Shown here piece after piece: positions 1 through 5,489 of a stretch of DNA of 5,778 bases (its first letter is position 1; each line of letters begins with the position of its first letter). Both the position numbers and the translations under genes were made by a program. The notes below the pieces were generated by a model. It saw only the letters and a list, made by a program, of their open reading frames with translations. It was not told the origin of the DNA and searched no databases. This DNA is from Candidatus Omnitrophota bacterium. Lineage in GTDB: Bacteria; Omnitrophota; Omnitrophia; Omnitrophales; Aquincolibacteriaceae. Location: NCBI GenBank assembly GCA_023246985.1, contig JAHFHJ010000096.1, positions 1-5,778 on the forward strand, written 5' to 3'.

Positions 1-1
1 T

Positions 2-94
2 TTCGCGGCTGTCCGGGCAGGACTCGACCGCGATTATGGGCCGATGCAGGAGATCTTTAAAGCCGTGGTTAAGCGGACGCTTTTGAGCCGTTAG
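2..94 (+). CDS. C-terminal end of a truncated gene, possibly Fic/Doc family
   Basis: An open frame enters from the left edge and encodes 30 residues before TAG at 92-94. The tail is hydrophilic and helical, with the run AGLDRDYGPMQEIFKAV. Seen: only this tail, with no catalytic motif in the window. From memory, an 'AG.D.DY.PM..IF' pattern resembles the last helices of some Fic/Doc-type AMP-transferase or toxin proteins, but 30 residues cannot prove it. The last 26 nt overlap the 3' end of the convergent gene on the other strand. No terminator hairpin is visible between the two. That this is a real gene end is moderately likely; the family is a guess. Confidence 0.5.
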   Translation, partial: FAAVRAGLDRDYGPMQEIFKAVVKRTLLSR

Positions 95-254
95 AAGCGG
101 AAGAAGGTTCCTTTTTCAGGACCTTGACAAGCCACGCCGGTCTGGAGCCGAGTTCGATCGTAGTAGAACTGGATACGTTGACAAACAGCATTCGTTTGTA
201 AGCGATTCGGTCTTGCAGGTAAGGATTGGTTTCCATGAGCGATCGTTTTAGCAT
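69..254 (-). CDS. Small conserved-looking hypothetical protein (61 aa)
   Basis: This is a 61-residue protein of unknown function. The N-terminal half (LMETNPYL, then a basic stretch, then FVNVSSSTTIELGS) has the look of short proteins with the pattern 'SL..TNPYL...R......V.SS..IEG'. The C-terminus is Lys/Ser-rich. The stretch S-T-T-I-E near residue 30 is one residue short of the (S/T)xxxE(G/N) motif of Fic-inhibiting antitoxins, since the last position is L. If the neighbouring gene end is a Fic protein this could be meaningful, but the convergent layout is unusual for a toxin-antitoxin pair, so this is speculation. An extended -10 box lies directly upstream on this strand and supports expression. 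There is no Shine-Dalgarno sequence; a leaderless start at the ATG (252-254) fits the promoter position. Confidence 0.55.
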   Translation of the reverse strand: MLKRSLMETNPYLQDRIAYKRMLFVNVSSSTTIELGSRPAWLVKVLKKEPSSASNGSKASA

Positions 255-260
255 GACGAA

Positions 261-269
261 ATTATAGCA
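261..269 (-). promoter_or_regulatory. Extended -10 promoter element for the small minus-strand gene
   Basis: The minus strand reads TGCTATAAT, a perfect TATAAT with a TGn extension. It ends 6 nt before the ATG of the 61-aa gene, so a start about 7 nt downstream falls at or next to the A of the ATG. No good -35 lies 17 nt upstream, which extended -10 promoters do not strictly need. The surrounding 259-284 stretch is AT-rich and probably also serves gatB on the other strand, but I cannot pick out a convincing + strand promoter. Confidence 0.5.
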
Positions 270-294
270 TAAATTAAATTTAAAGGGATACGCA

Positions 295-1746
295 GTGAAC
301 TACGAACCGGTGATTGGGCTTGAAGTCCACGTACAACTGAAAACAAAGTCGAAGCTTTTCTGCTCATGCTCTACGGAATTTGGAGCCGAGGGGAACAAGC
401 ATACGTGTCCGGTGTGTCTCGGCTGGCCGGGATCGCTGCCGGTGGTGAATGAAAAAGCGCTGAAGCTCGCGATCAAAGCCGGACTTGCGCTCAATTGCAA
501 AGTAGCCGAACGTTTGAAATTCGACCGGAAACATTATTTCTATCCGGATCTTCCGAAAGCTTACCAAATCTCCCAGTACGACATGCCCGTGAACGGCCGA
601 GGGTGGCTTGATATTGAAACCAAGACGACAGATGACAGACTACAGACCACAGCAAAAAAAATAGGAATTACGCGCGCCCACTTGGAAGAAGACGCCGGGA
701 AACTTCTTCATGAGAACATCGCGGACGGCAGTCTTGTGGATTACAACCGCGGCGGCATTCCTTTGCTTGAGATCGTTTCCGAGCCGGACCTCCGCAGTCC
801 GCAGGAAGCGTATGATTATCTCACCGCGCTCAAAGCGATCCTCCAATATGTCGAAGTAAGCGATTGCGATATGGAAAAAGGAAGCCTCCGCTGCGACGCG
901 AACGTATCGGTGAGGCCCGTCGGTCAGGAAAAGTTCGGGACCAAGGTTGAGATCAAGAACCTCAACTCCTTCAAGATGGCGCAGAAAGCCATCCAATATG
1001 AAATGGAACGGCAGACCGAAGCGCTTGAGGGCGGGGAGACGATCGTTCAGGAAACCCGGCTTTGGAACGACGCCCAAGGAACAACCTCTTCCATGCGCTC
1101 CAAAGAAGAGGCGCACGACTACCGCTATTTTCCGGAGCCGGACCTTGTGCCGTTCACACTTTCGCGGGCCGCGGTCAGCGAGATCCGAAAAACTTTACCC
1201 GAACTGCCGCTTGAAAAAGCCAAGCGGTTCATCAAAGAATTCGCGATCCCGGAATACGACGCCTATGTGCTTGTACAGGAAAAAAAACTCGCCGAATATT
1301 TTGAAAACTGCGTAAAAGAAGGCGGAAATCCAAAACTTATCGCAAAGAGAATATTAAACGAGTTTTTGGCCGCTCTGAGCGAGAGCAAAAAAACAATCGA
1401 GGATTGCGGCGTTCAGCCAAAAGATATGGTCGAGTTAAGTAAGCTGGAGGAAAACAATACGATCTCTAGCACGACCGTAAAAATTGTAATGGCAAAAATG
1501 GTTCTAACATTGAATTCTCCCGCCGTCATTATTAAAGAAGAAGGTCTTGCTCAGGTTTCCGACACCGGACTGATCGAGAGGGCCGCCGAAAAAGCCATTG
1601 CCGCGAATCCTGCCGCGGTCGCGGAGTTCAAAGCCGGGAAACAAAAGGCCCTCGGCGCCTTGGTCGGCGCGGTCATGAAAGAAACGGGCGGCAAAGCGAA
1701 TCCGCAATTAGCCAATGAGATACTGCGCAAAAAGCTTTCGAGTTAA
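295..1746 (+). CDS. gatB: Aspartyl/glutamyl-tRNA(Asn/Gln) amidotransferase subunit B
   Basis: GatB binds mischarged Glu-tRNA(Gln) (and Asp-tRNA(Asn)) and activates the acyl group with ATP; GatA supplies ammonia from glutamine in the cytosolic GatCAB complex. The 483 residues match the usual length (about 475-480). Seen: the family N-terminus MNYEPVIGLEVHVQL with E10 and H12 of the kinase pocket; paired cysteines C23/C25 and C38/C41 (a zinc-type set found in many GatBs); HLEEDAGK at 129-136; the signature VDYNRGGIPLLEIVSEPD at 148-165; and a YqeY-type tail domain over the last 150 residues. The start is GTG at 295, with AAAGGGA six nt upstream as a weak ribosome site. The neighbours shown are not gatC or gatA, so the complex is encoded at more than one locus. 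Odd: residues 112-120 come from a 7-nt repeat and lengthen the loop before the IGITR strand. tsaD follows after 4 nt. Confidence 0.97.
   Translation: MNYEPVIGLEVHVQLKTKSKLFCSCSTEFGAEGNKHTCPVCLGWPGSLPVVNEKALKLAIKAGLALNCKVAERLKFDRKHYFYPDLPKAYQISQYDMPVNGRGWLDIETKTTDDRLQTTAKKIGITRAHLEEDAGKLLHENIADGSLVDYNRGGIPLLEIVSEPDLRSPQEAYDYLTALKAILQYVEVSDCDMEKGSLRCDANVSVRPVGQEKFGTKVEIKNLNSFKMAQKAIQYEMERQTEALEGGETIVQETRLWNDAQGTTSSMRSKEEAHDYRYFPEPDLVPFTLSRAAVSEIRKTLPELPLEKAKRFIKEFAIPEYDAYVLVQEKKLAEYFENCVKEGGNPKLIAKRILNEFLAALSESKKTIEDCGVQPKDMVELSKLEENNTISSTTVKIVMAKMVLTLNSPAVIIKEEGLAQVSDTGLIERAAEKAIAANPAAVAEFKAGKQKALGALVGAVMKETGGKANPQLANEILRKKLSS
628..652 (+). repeat. 7-nt tandem repeat (ACAGAYN) inside gatB
   Basis: Three full units (ACAGATG, ACAGACT, ACAGACC) and a partial ACAG lie in tandem. 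They are read in frame as residues 112-120 of GatB, roughly TDDRLQTTA. Other GatB proteins, as I remember them, have only about four residues in this loop. An 8-A run follows at 654-661. Confidence 0.8.
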
Positions 1747-1750
1747 CGCA

Positions 1751-2815
1751 ATGATCAACGGTCAACGATCAACGAGAAACAAAAAAACGTCGCGCGTTGC
1801 GCGTTGCGCGCGCCACACCTTGGGCGTCGAGACCTCCTGCGACGAAACGGCGTGCGCCGTACTGAAAGGCAAGGACACGATCCTCTCCAACATCGTTTCC
1901 TCGAGCCTCTTCCGCCATAAAAAATTCGGCGGTGTGGTGCCCGAGATCGCTTCGCGGCATTGCATGGAGCAGATTCAATGTGTTTTCCATGAAGCTCTGG
2001 CAGAAGCGAAGATCCAGGCGTCCGATCTCGATCTGATTGCCGTGACCCGGGGGCCGGGGCTTATCGGCTCACTCCTTGTCGGCGTGGCCTTCGCGAAAGC
2101 GCTCGCGTATCAACTGGGCATTCCGGTCGTCGGCGTCAATCACATGGAAGCGCATCTGGTCGCGAACTTTTTTGGCCGGCCGGAACCCAAACGCTATATC
2201 GGACTTTTGGTTTCCGGCGGACACACGATGCTGACTTATTGCGAAAAGGGGAAGGTCCGTGTCATGGGCGAGACCGTGGACGACGCGGTCGGCGAAGCTT
2301 ATGACAAAGCCGCCAAGATCCTCGGGCTTGGTTATCCCGGAGGTCCGGTTCTCGATCAACTCTCGAAACAAGGGAACCCCCAAGCGGTTCATTTCACAAA
2401 GCCAAAACAGGATCCTAGATTCGCCTTCAGCTTCAGCGGGATCAAGACGGCGGTGCTTTATCTCACGCAAGACTTCAAAACAGGGAAGCCGAAATCCGAT
2501 GCTCCGGCCGCGAAAGATATTGCGGCAAGTTTTCAACATGCCGTGATCGGCTGGCTTGCGGAGAAAGCGATCGACGCGTGTGAATTCAAAGGCGTTTCGG
2601 ATATCGTGGTCGGCGGCGGCGTGAGCGCGAATTCCTATTTACGCGAGAAACTCACGCGGGACGCCGCGGCGAAGGGCGTCAAGGTCTGGTTCCCGCCGCT
2701 CGTATTAAGCACGGACAATGCGGCCATGATCGCGCGCCGCGGATTTGAACTTTATCAAAACGGGAAACGGTCGAAACTTAATATGACCGGAAATCCAGGA
2801 TTAAGGATCTCATAA
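1751..2815 (+). CDS. tsaD: tRNA N6-adenosine threonylcarbamoyltransferase
   Basis: TsaD (Gcp/YgjD, ASKHA fold) transfers threonylcarbamoyl to A37 of tRNAs reading ANN codons, working with TsaB and TsaE in bacteria (neither is here). With the ATG at 1751 it has 354 residues. Seen: ETSCDET at 27-33, metal-binding HMEAH (H131, H135), SGGH at 155-158, GGGVSANS at 288-295 and STDN with the third metal ligand D322. The start is uncertain. ATG 1751 lies 4 nt after the gatB stop with only a weak GAG upstream and suggests translational coupling. ATG 1715 would overlap gatB. TTG 1820 would begin almost directly at LGVETS, where most family members begin. With ATG 1751, residues 2 to about 21 are basic (RSTRNKKTSRVARCAR) and encoded by repeats, an extension normal TsaDs lack. 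mgtC follows 14 nt later, probably in the same transcript. Confidence 0.95.
   Translation: MINGQRSTRNKKTSRVARCARHTLGVETSCDETACAVLKGKDTILSNIVSSSLFRHKKFGGVVPEIASRHCMEQIQCVFHEALAEAKIQASDLDLIAVTRGPGLIGSLLVGVAFAKALAYQLGIPVVGVNHMEAHLVANFFGRPEPKRYIGLLVSGGHTMLTYCEKGKVRVMGETVDDAVGEAYDKAAKILGLGYPGGPVLDQLSKQGNPQAVHFTKPKQDPRFAFSFSGIKTAVLYLTQDFKTGKPKSDAPAAKDIAASFQHAVIGWLAEKAIDACEFKGVSDIVVGGGVSANSYLREKLTRDAAAKGVKVWFPPLVLSTDNAAMIARRGFELYQNGKRSKLNMTGNPGLRIS
1753..1780 (+). repeat. 7-nt tandem repeat (GATCAAC) at the tsaD start
   Basis: Four consecutive 7-nt units: GATCAAC, GGTCAAC, GATCAAC and the decayed GAGAAAC. The array begins on the third base of the proposed tsaD ATG, directly after the gatB stop, and is followed by a 7-A run (1781-1787). 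Confidence 0.8.
1793..1813 (+). repeat. 7-nt tandem repeat (CGCGTTG) in the tsaD leader/N-terminus
   Basis: Two perfect CGCGTTG units and a third, CGCGCGC. The unit differs from the array 13 nt upstream but has the same period. It sits just before the codons for the conserved TsaD core (TLGVETSCDET). Confidence 0.7.
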
Positions 2816-2829
2816 AAGGGGGGAGTGTT

Positions 2830-3297
2830 ATGGATGTTATCATGCTGACGCCTCAGGATATCGATGTCGCGATCAGGTTGATCGTGGCGACTTTTTTGGG
2901 AGCTTTGATCGGGCTCGAGCGGGAAGTTCAAAGGAAAGAAGCGGGTTTCAAGACCTACGCGCTCGTTTGCCTCGGCTCCGCGCTTATGATGATCGTGTCC
3001 GTGGATGTGTTCAACCTGTACCATCTATTGACCAATGTGGACCCGGGTCGGATCGCAGCGCAGGCCGTGACCGGAATCGGGTTCCTTGGCGCGGGCGCAA
3101 TCATTCGTTCCAAGGAGGGAAGCGTCAAAGGGCTGACCACCGCGGCGGGGATATGGGCCGCTTGCGCGATCGGACTGGCTTGCGGGTTGGGGCTTTATAA
3201 GCAGGCCGTGATCACAACGCTGTTGGTATTGACGATCCTGGTACTCTTCTCAAAGGTCGAAAAGAATATCCTTTTCAAGAAACACCACGTGGAATAA
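2830..3297 (+). CDS. MgtC/SapB family inner-membrane protein
   Basis: This is a 155-residue multi-pass membrane protein of the MgtC/SapB family. Family members are linked to magnesium limitation, membrane potential or virulence; the role here is unknown. Seen: likely membrane segments near residues 12-28, 43-59, 75-92, 103-121 and 124-141; the first cytosolic loop GLEREVQRKEAGFKTYALVCLGSA carries the conserved acidic/basic pattern, followed by VTGIGFLGAGAII at 80-92 and GLTTAAGIWAACAIG. The C-terminal ACT-like domain of Salmonella MgtC (about 230 residues) is missing, so this is the short SapB-like form. The start is clear: GGGGGGAG (2818-2825) sits 4 nt before the ATG, the strongest ribosome site in the window. 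It lies 14 nt after tsaD, in operon-like spacing with no functional link evident. Confidence 0.92.
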   Translation: MDVIMLTPQDIDVAIRLIVATFLGALIGLEREVQRKEAGFKTYALVCLGSALMMIVSVDVFNLYHLLTNVDPGRIAAQAVTGIGFLGAGAIIRSKEGSVKGLTTAAGIWAACAIGLACGLGLYKQAVITTLLVLTILVLFSKVEKNILFKKHHVE

Positions 3298-3311
3298 GGT
3301 CTTTTCCAGGA

Positions 3312-3340
3312 TTGACACTCCGAAAGCAAACGGCTAGAAT
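3312..3340 (+). promoter_or_regulatory. Consensus sigma70-type promoter for hisG
   Basis: TTGACA at 3312-3317, a 17-nt spacer, and TAGAAT at 3335-3340 (5 of 6 matches to TATAAT). Transcription would start near 3347-3348, 2-3 nt before the hisG ATG at 3350. It lies in the 52-nt gap after the MgtC-type gene and marks a new transcription unit. No attenuator or leader peptide fits in the space left. Confidence 0.85.
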
Positions 3341-3349
3341 TCGCGTCCT

Positions 3350-4222
3350 ATGAACAAGCTCAAGATGGCGCTACCCAAGGGCAGTCTCGAAGAAGCGACC
3401 TACCATCTCTTCAAACGGGCCGGTTTCAAGATTAATGTCAGTTCCCGTTCGTATATTCCTTCCATTGATGATCCTGAGATCGAAGTGGTACTCTTCCGTC
3501 CCCAGGAGATGTCCCGTTACGTTGAGCAGGGCATCGTGGATTGCGGTCTGACCGGGCATGATTGGATCGTTGAGAATCATTCCAAAGTTGCGGAGCTCGC
3601 CGAGCTTCAATATTCCAAACGGACCTCCCATCCGGTCCGTTGGGTGCTGGCGGTTCATGAATCTTCGCCGTTCAAATCCGTCAAGGATCTCAAGGGAAAA
3701 AAAATCGTGACGGAACTTGTCGGGGTCACCCAGCGCTATCTCAAGAAGCATAGAGTCGACGCGGAAGTGGAATTCTCCTGGGGCGCTACGGAAGCCAAGC
3801 CGCCGCGCCTGGCCGACGCCATCGTTGAAGCGACCGAGACCGGTTCCAGCCTTCGGGCGAATCATCTCAGAATCATCGATACCGTGATCGTTTCCATCCC
3901 GAAATTCATCGCGAACAAGCAGAGCGCAAAGGATCCCTGGAAAAAGCAAAAGATGGGCAATCTCATCATGCTTCTCGACGGCGCGATGCGCGCTCAGGAG
4001 AAGGTCGGGTTTAAAATGAACGTCGAAAAGAAGAATTTGCAAAAGGTTCTGAGCCTTCTTCCGGCCATGAAGAAACCGACCATTGCGAATCTTACGGACA
4101 AGAACTGGCTGGATGTCGAGACGATCATCGATGAGTCCGTGGTCCGGGAACTGATTCCGGCGCTCAAGAAAGCCGGCGCTTCGGGCATCATTGAATATCC
4201 TTTAAATAAAGTCATACCCTAA
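3350..4222 (+). CDS. hisG: ATP phosphoribosyltransferase, long form
   Basis: HisG joins ATP and PRPP to give phosphoribosyl-ATP, the first and feedback-controlled step of histidine synthesis. At 290 residues this is the long form, active without HisZ. Seen: MALPKGSLEEAT at the N-terminus; DCGLTGHDWI at 64-73; ELVGVTQRYL around 122-131; the PRPP-loop region EATETGSSLRANHLRIID at 160-177; and an ACT-like regulatory domain from about 215 to the end, closing with GIIEYPLNKVIP. In the long form this last domain binds histidine as inhibitor. The start at 3350 is fixed by the family N-terminus. There is no Shine-Dalgarno sequence, and the promoter puts the transcript start 2-3 nt upstream, so leaderless translation is expected. 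No other his genes are in the window, so hisG stands alone here. Confidence 0.96.
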   Translation: MNKLKMALPKGSLEEATYHLFKRAGFKINVSSRSYIPSIDDPEIEVVLFRPQEMSRYVEQGIVDCGLTGHDWIVENHSKVAELAELQYSKRTSHPVRWVLAVHESSPFKSVKDLKGKKIVTELVGVTQRYLKKHRVDAEVEFSWGATEAKPPRLADAIVEATETGSSLRANHLRIIDTVIVSIPKFIANKQSAKDPWKKQKMGNLIMLLDGAMRAQEKVGFKMNVEKKNLQKVLSLLPAMKKPTIANLTDKNWLDVETIIDESVVRELIPALKKAGASGIIEYPLNKVIP

Positions 4223-4227
4223 GAGCA

Positions 4228-4288
4228 GTGATAAGCGGTAAGGAATAAGTCGTAAGGGGTTTATCACTTGCTTGCTTATGACTTACCA
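4228..4288 (+). repeat. 7-nt repeat (GNNRTAA) with inverted copy; hairpin-forming
   Basis: On the + strand 4228-4255 reads as GTGATAA, GCGGTAA, GGAATAA, GTCGTAA, four 7-nt units ending in TAA. The right half holds similar units on the opposite strand (GTGGTAA, GTCATAA). This gives inverted repeats: GTGATAA 4228-4234 with TTATCAC 4261-4267 (perfect), or 4246-4256 with 4275-4285 (10 of 11). It fills the gap after hisG and ends 2 nt before GGAGG, the ribosome site of the next gene. No T-run follows, so it is not a standard terminator. Confidence 0.65.
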
Positions 4289-4300
4289 CTGGAGGCAACA

Positions 4301-4399
4301 ATGCCCTGGGCTCGTAAACAACGCAAGAAGAAGATGAATAAGCATAAGCGCAAGAAGAAGTTGCGCAAGAACCGCCACAAGAAAAAAGACTGGTCTTAA
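4301..4399 (+). CDS. 32-residue AURKAIP1/COX24 (bS22/mS38-like) basic protein
   Basis: This very small gene encodes 32 residues, over half Lys/Arg/His: MPWARKQ, then KKKMNKHKRKKK, LRKNRHKKK and DWS. The pattern 'KKM.KHKRKK.LR.NRHKK' is that of the AURKAIP1/COX24 domain, found in mitochondrial small-subunit protein mS38 and in short bacterial proteins; mycobacterial bS22 (about 33 residues) is of the same type. It is therefore probably a 30S-bound protein that threads into rRNA; the role is inferred from family resemblance. Coding support: a full GGAGG (4291-4295) 5 nt before the ATG, a start MP as in relatives I remember, and an ordinary TAA stop. It has its own repeat-filled spacers on both sides. 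An accidental low-complexity frame is unlikely given the ribosome site and motif. Confidence 0.85.
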   Translation: MPWARKQRKKKMNKHKRKKKLRKNRHKKKDWS

Positions 4400-4401
4400 T
4401 T

Positions 4402-4519
4402 CCGTACGAAGTATGTAGGGCGTAAAGGCGTAAGACGTACGGCGAACAAAGAGCAAAACGCCGTACGCCGTACGCCGTACGCCATGCGCCGTACACCTTG
4501 ACGCCGTACGTACACCGTA
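4402..4519 (+). repeat. 7-nt tandem repeat array (CGCCGTA) before ispE
   Basis: The core 4459-4500 is six consecutive 7-nt units: CGCCGTA three times, CGCCATG, CGCCGTA and CACCTTG. After a 1-nt slip there is CGCCGTA (4502-4508), and after four more bases CACCGTA (4513-4519). Upstream 4402-4458 is a decayed version with repeated GCGTA/CGTAC words. CGTACGGCG (4436-4444) can pair perfectly with CGCCGTACG at 4459-4467 or, shifted by one unit, at 4466 or 4473, giving a slidable 9-bp hairpin. The array ends 5 nt before the ispE ATG and fills nearly the whole 125-nt gap. Because 7 is not a multiple of 3, long empty reading frames run through it on the other strand. Confidence 0.85.
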
Positions 4520-4524
4520 CTGAA

Positions 4525-5400
4525 ATGAAAACACTCACCCTGAAAAGTCCCGCCAAACTTAATCTCCACCTTCGCATCATCCGTAAAAGGCCTGACGGAT
4601 ATCATGAGCTGCTAACGCTTTTCCACCGCATTTCTCTCGCGGATACGATCGTCATTCGCAAAAGATCCAAAGGTTTTAAGCTTACCACGAACATTTCCTC
4701 GCTTGAAACCGGGGAGAGTAATCTCATCACAAAGGCCTACCGTGCGCTCCAGTTGAGATTTCCGGGTCTTGGCGGGGTCTCCGTACGGTTGACCAAGCGT
4801 ATCCCCCTAGGGGCGGGGCTCGGTGGCGGTTCGAGCAATGCGGCATTCTTCCTCCTTGGCATGAAAATTTTTTTTCGTCTCCGGATTTCCCACAAGGAAC
4901 TTTTTAAAATGGGCCAAGAGCTTGGAGCGGACGTACCGTTTTTTCTTTGCGACGCGCGGCAAGCCTTGGCGTGGGGAATCGGAGAAAAGACGCAAAGACT
5001 TTCTTCCCGGGCGAAGCTTTGGTTTCTCTTACTTCTTACGGATCAAGGACTTAATACAAAAAAAGTGTATCAAAATCTGGCTTTGGGACGCCGGCCCCTT
5101 TCCTTGACGAAGGAGAAGCGTGTTGCTATAATTCTCCGCTCTTTATTCGATACCAAGAGGATCCGGGAAGCTGCCCGACTGGCGCGAAATGACCTCGAGC
5201 TCTCGGCATTCAAGTTGAGGCCATCGATTCTTCAAGCCATTCAAGCCCTGAAAACTGCGGGAGCCCCTCTTGTCCTTATGAGCGGAAGCGGAGCCACGGT
5301 TTTTGCGGCGTTCTCCAGCCGGAAAGAAGCTCAAAAATTTTTCCAAAGGGCGGCGAGACTGCCTGTTCCCTGCCGGAAAATGGTCTGTCATTCATTTTGA
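4525..5400 (+). CDS. ispE: 4-diphosphocytidyl-2-C-methyl-D-erythritol kinase
   Basis: IspE is a cytosolic GHMP-family kinase that phosphorylates the 2-hydroxyl of CDP-methylerythritol in the MEP route to isoprenoids. The 291 residues fit the family. Seen: SPAKLNLHL near residue 8 with catalytic K11; RPDGYHEL at 22-29; the ATP loop PLGAGLGGGSSNAA at 94-107; GADVPFF with catalytic D136; and the C-terminal glycine motif MSGSGATVFAAF near 252-263. ATG 4525 is chosen because it places KTLTLKSPAKLN correctly; the frame stays open to TTG 4498, but those codons are repeat array. There is no clear ribosome site (GTACTGAA precedes the ATG), the gap being taken by the 7-nt repeats. An 8-T run (4868-4875) lies in frame. 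tRNA-Gln begins 18 nt after the stop and may be co-transcribed. Confidence 0.95.
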   Translation: MKTLTLKSPAKLNLHLRIIRKRPDGYHELLTLFHRISLADTIVIRKRSKGFKLTTNISSLETGESNLITKAYRALQLRFPGLGGVSVRLTKRIPLGAGLGGGSSNAAFFLLGMKIFFRLRISHKELFKMGQELGADVPFFLCDARQALAWGIGEKTQRLSSRAKLWFLLLLTDQGLNTKKVYQNLALGRRPLSLTKEKRVAIILRSLFDTKRIREAARLARNDLELSAFKLRPSILQAIQALKTAGAPLVLMSGSGATVFAAFSSRKEAQKFFQRAARLPVPCRKMVCHSF

Positions 5401-5418
5401 TCCTTTTAGAACTTTCAT

Positions 5419-5489
5419 TGCCCCGTGGTGAAATGGTATCACACTGCCCTTTGGAGGCAAGGTTCCTGGTTCGAGCCCAGGCGGGGCAG
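5419..5489 (+). tRNA. tRNA-Gln (anticodon UUG)
   Basis: A full cloverleaf of 71 nt. Acceptor TGCCCCG/CGGGGCA (5419-5425 with 5482-5488); D stem GTGA/TCAC around a 7-nt loop; anticodon loop CTTTGGA with TTG at 5451-5453; 4-nt variable loop GGTT; T arm CCTGG-TTCGAGC-CCAGG; discriminator G73 at 5489. CCA is not encoded. The anticodon stem has a C27-A43 mismatch, otherwise all stems pair. U1-A72 and a D-loop without nucleotides 17 or 20a are the features bacterial GatCAB uses to accept tRNA-Gln, consistent with gatB in this window. A15-U48 replaces the common G15-C48 pair. Confidence 0.94.

Noticed and set aside
640..1116. 158-residue minus-strand open frame inside gatB
   Set aside because: Antisense of a well-conserved gene with no ribosome site and no recognisable domain. 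The same reasoning applies to 2069-2539 within tsaD and 3371-4042 within hisG.
947..1315. 122-residue + strand frame inside gatB
   Set aside because: Arg/Ser/Pro-rich out-of-frame reading of gatB codons, a typical shadow.
1715..1750. ATG 1715 as the tsaD start
   Set aside because: It would overlap gatB by 32 nt, has no ribosome site, and adds 12 more unconserved residues.
4498..4524. TTG start for ispE at 4498
   Set aside because: It would add nine residues encoded by the repeat array before the conserved N-terminus; ATG 4525 fits the family.
4212..4605. Three overlapping minus-strand open frames rich in YGVRRTAYGV
   Set aside because: A 7-nt repeat stays open in several frames and yields a 7-residue cycle; these frames are products of the array and lie antisense to the bS22-like gene.
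4868..4875. 8-T run in ispE (and 8-A run at 654-661 in gatB) as programmed frameshift sites
   Set aside because: Both proteins read through in frame with full-length family matches, and no stimulatory structure or alternative product is visible.
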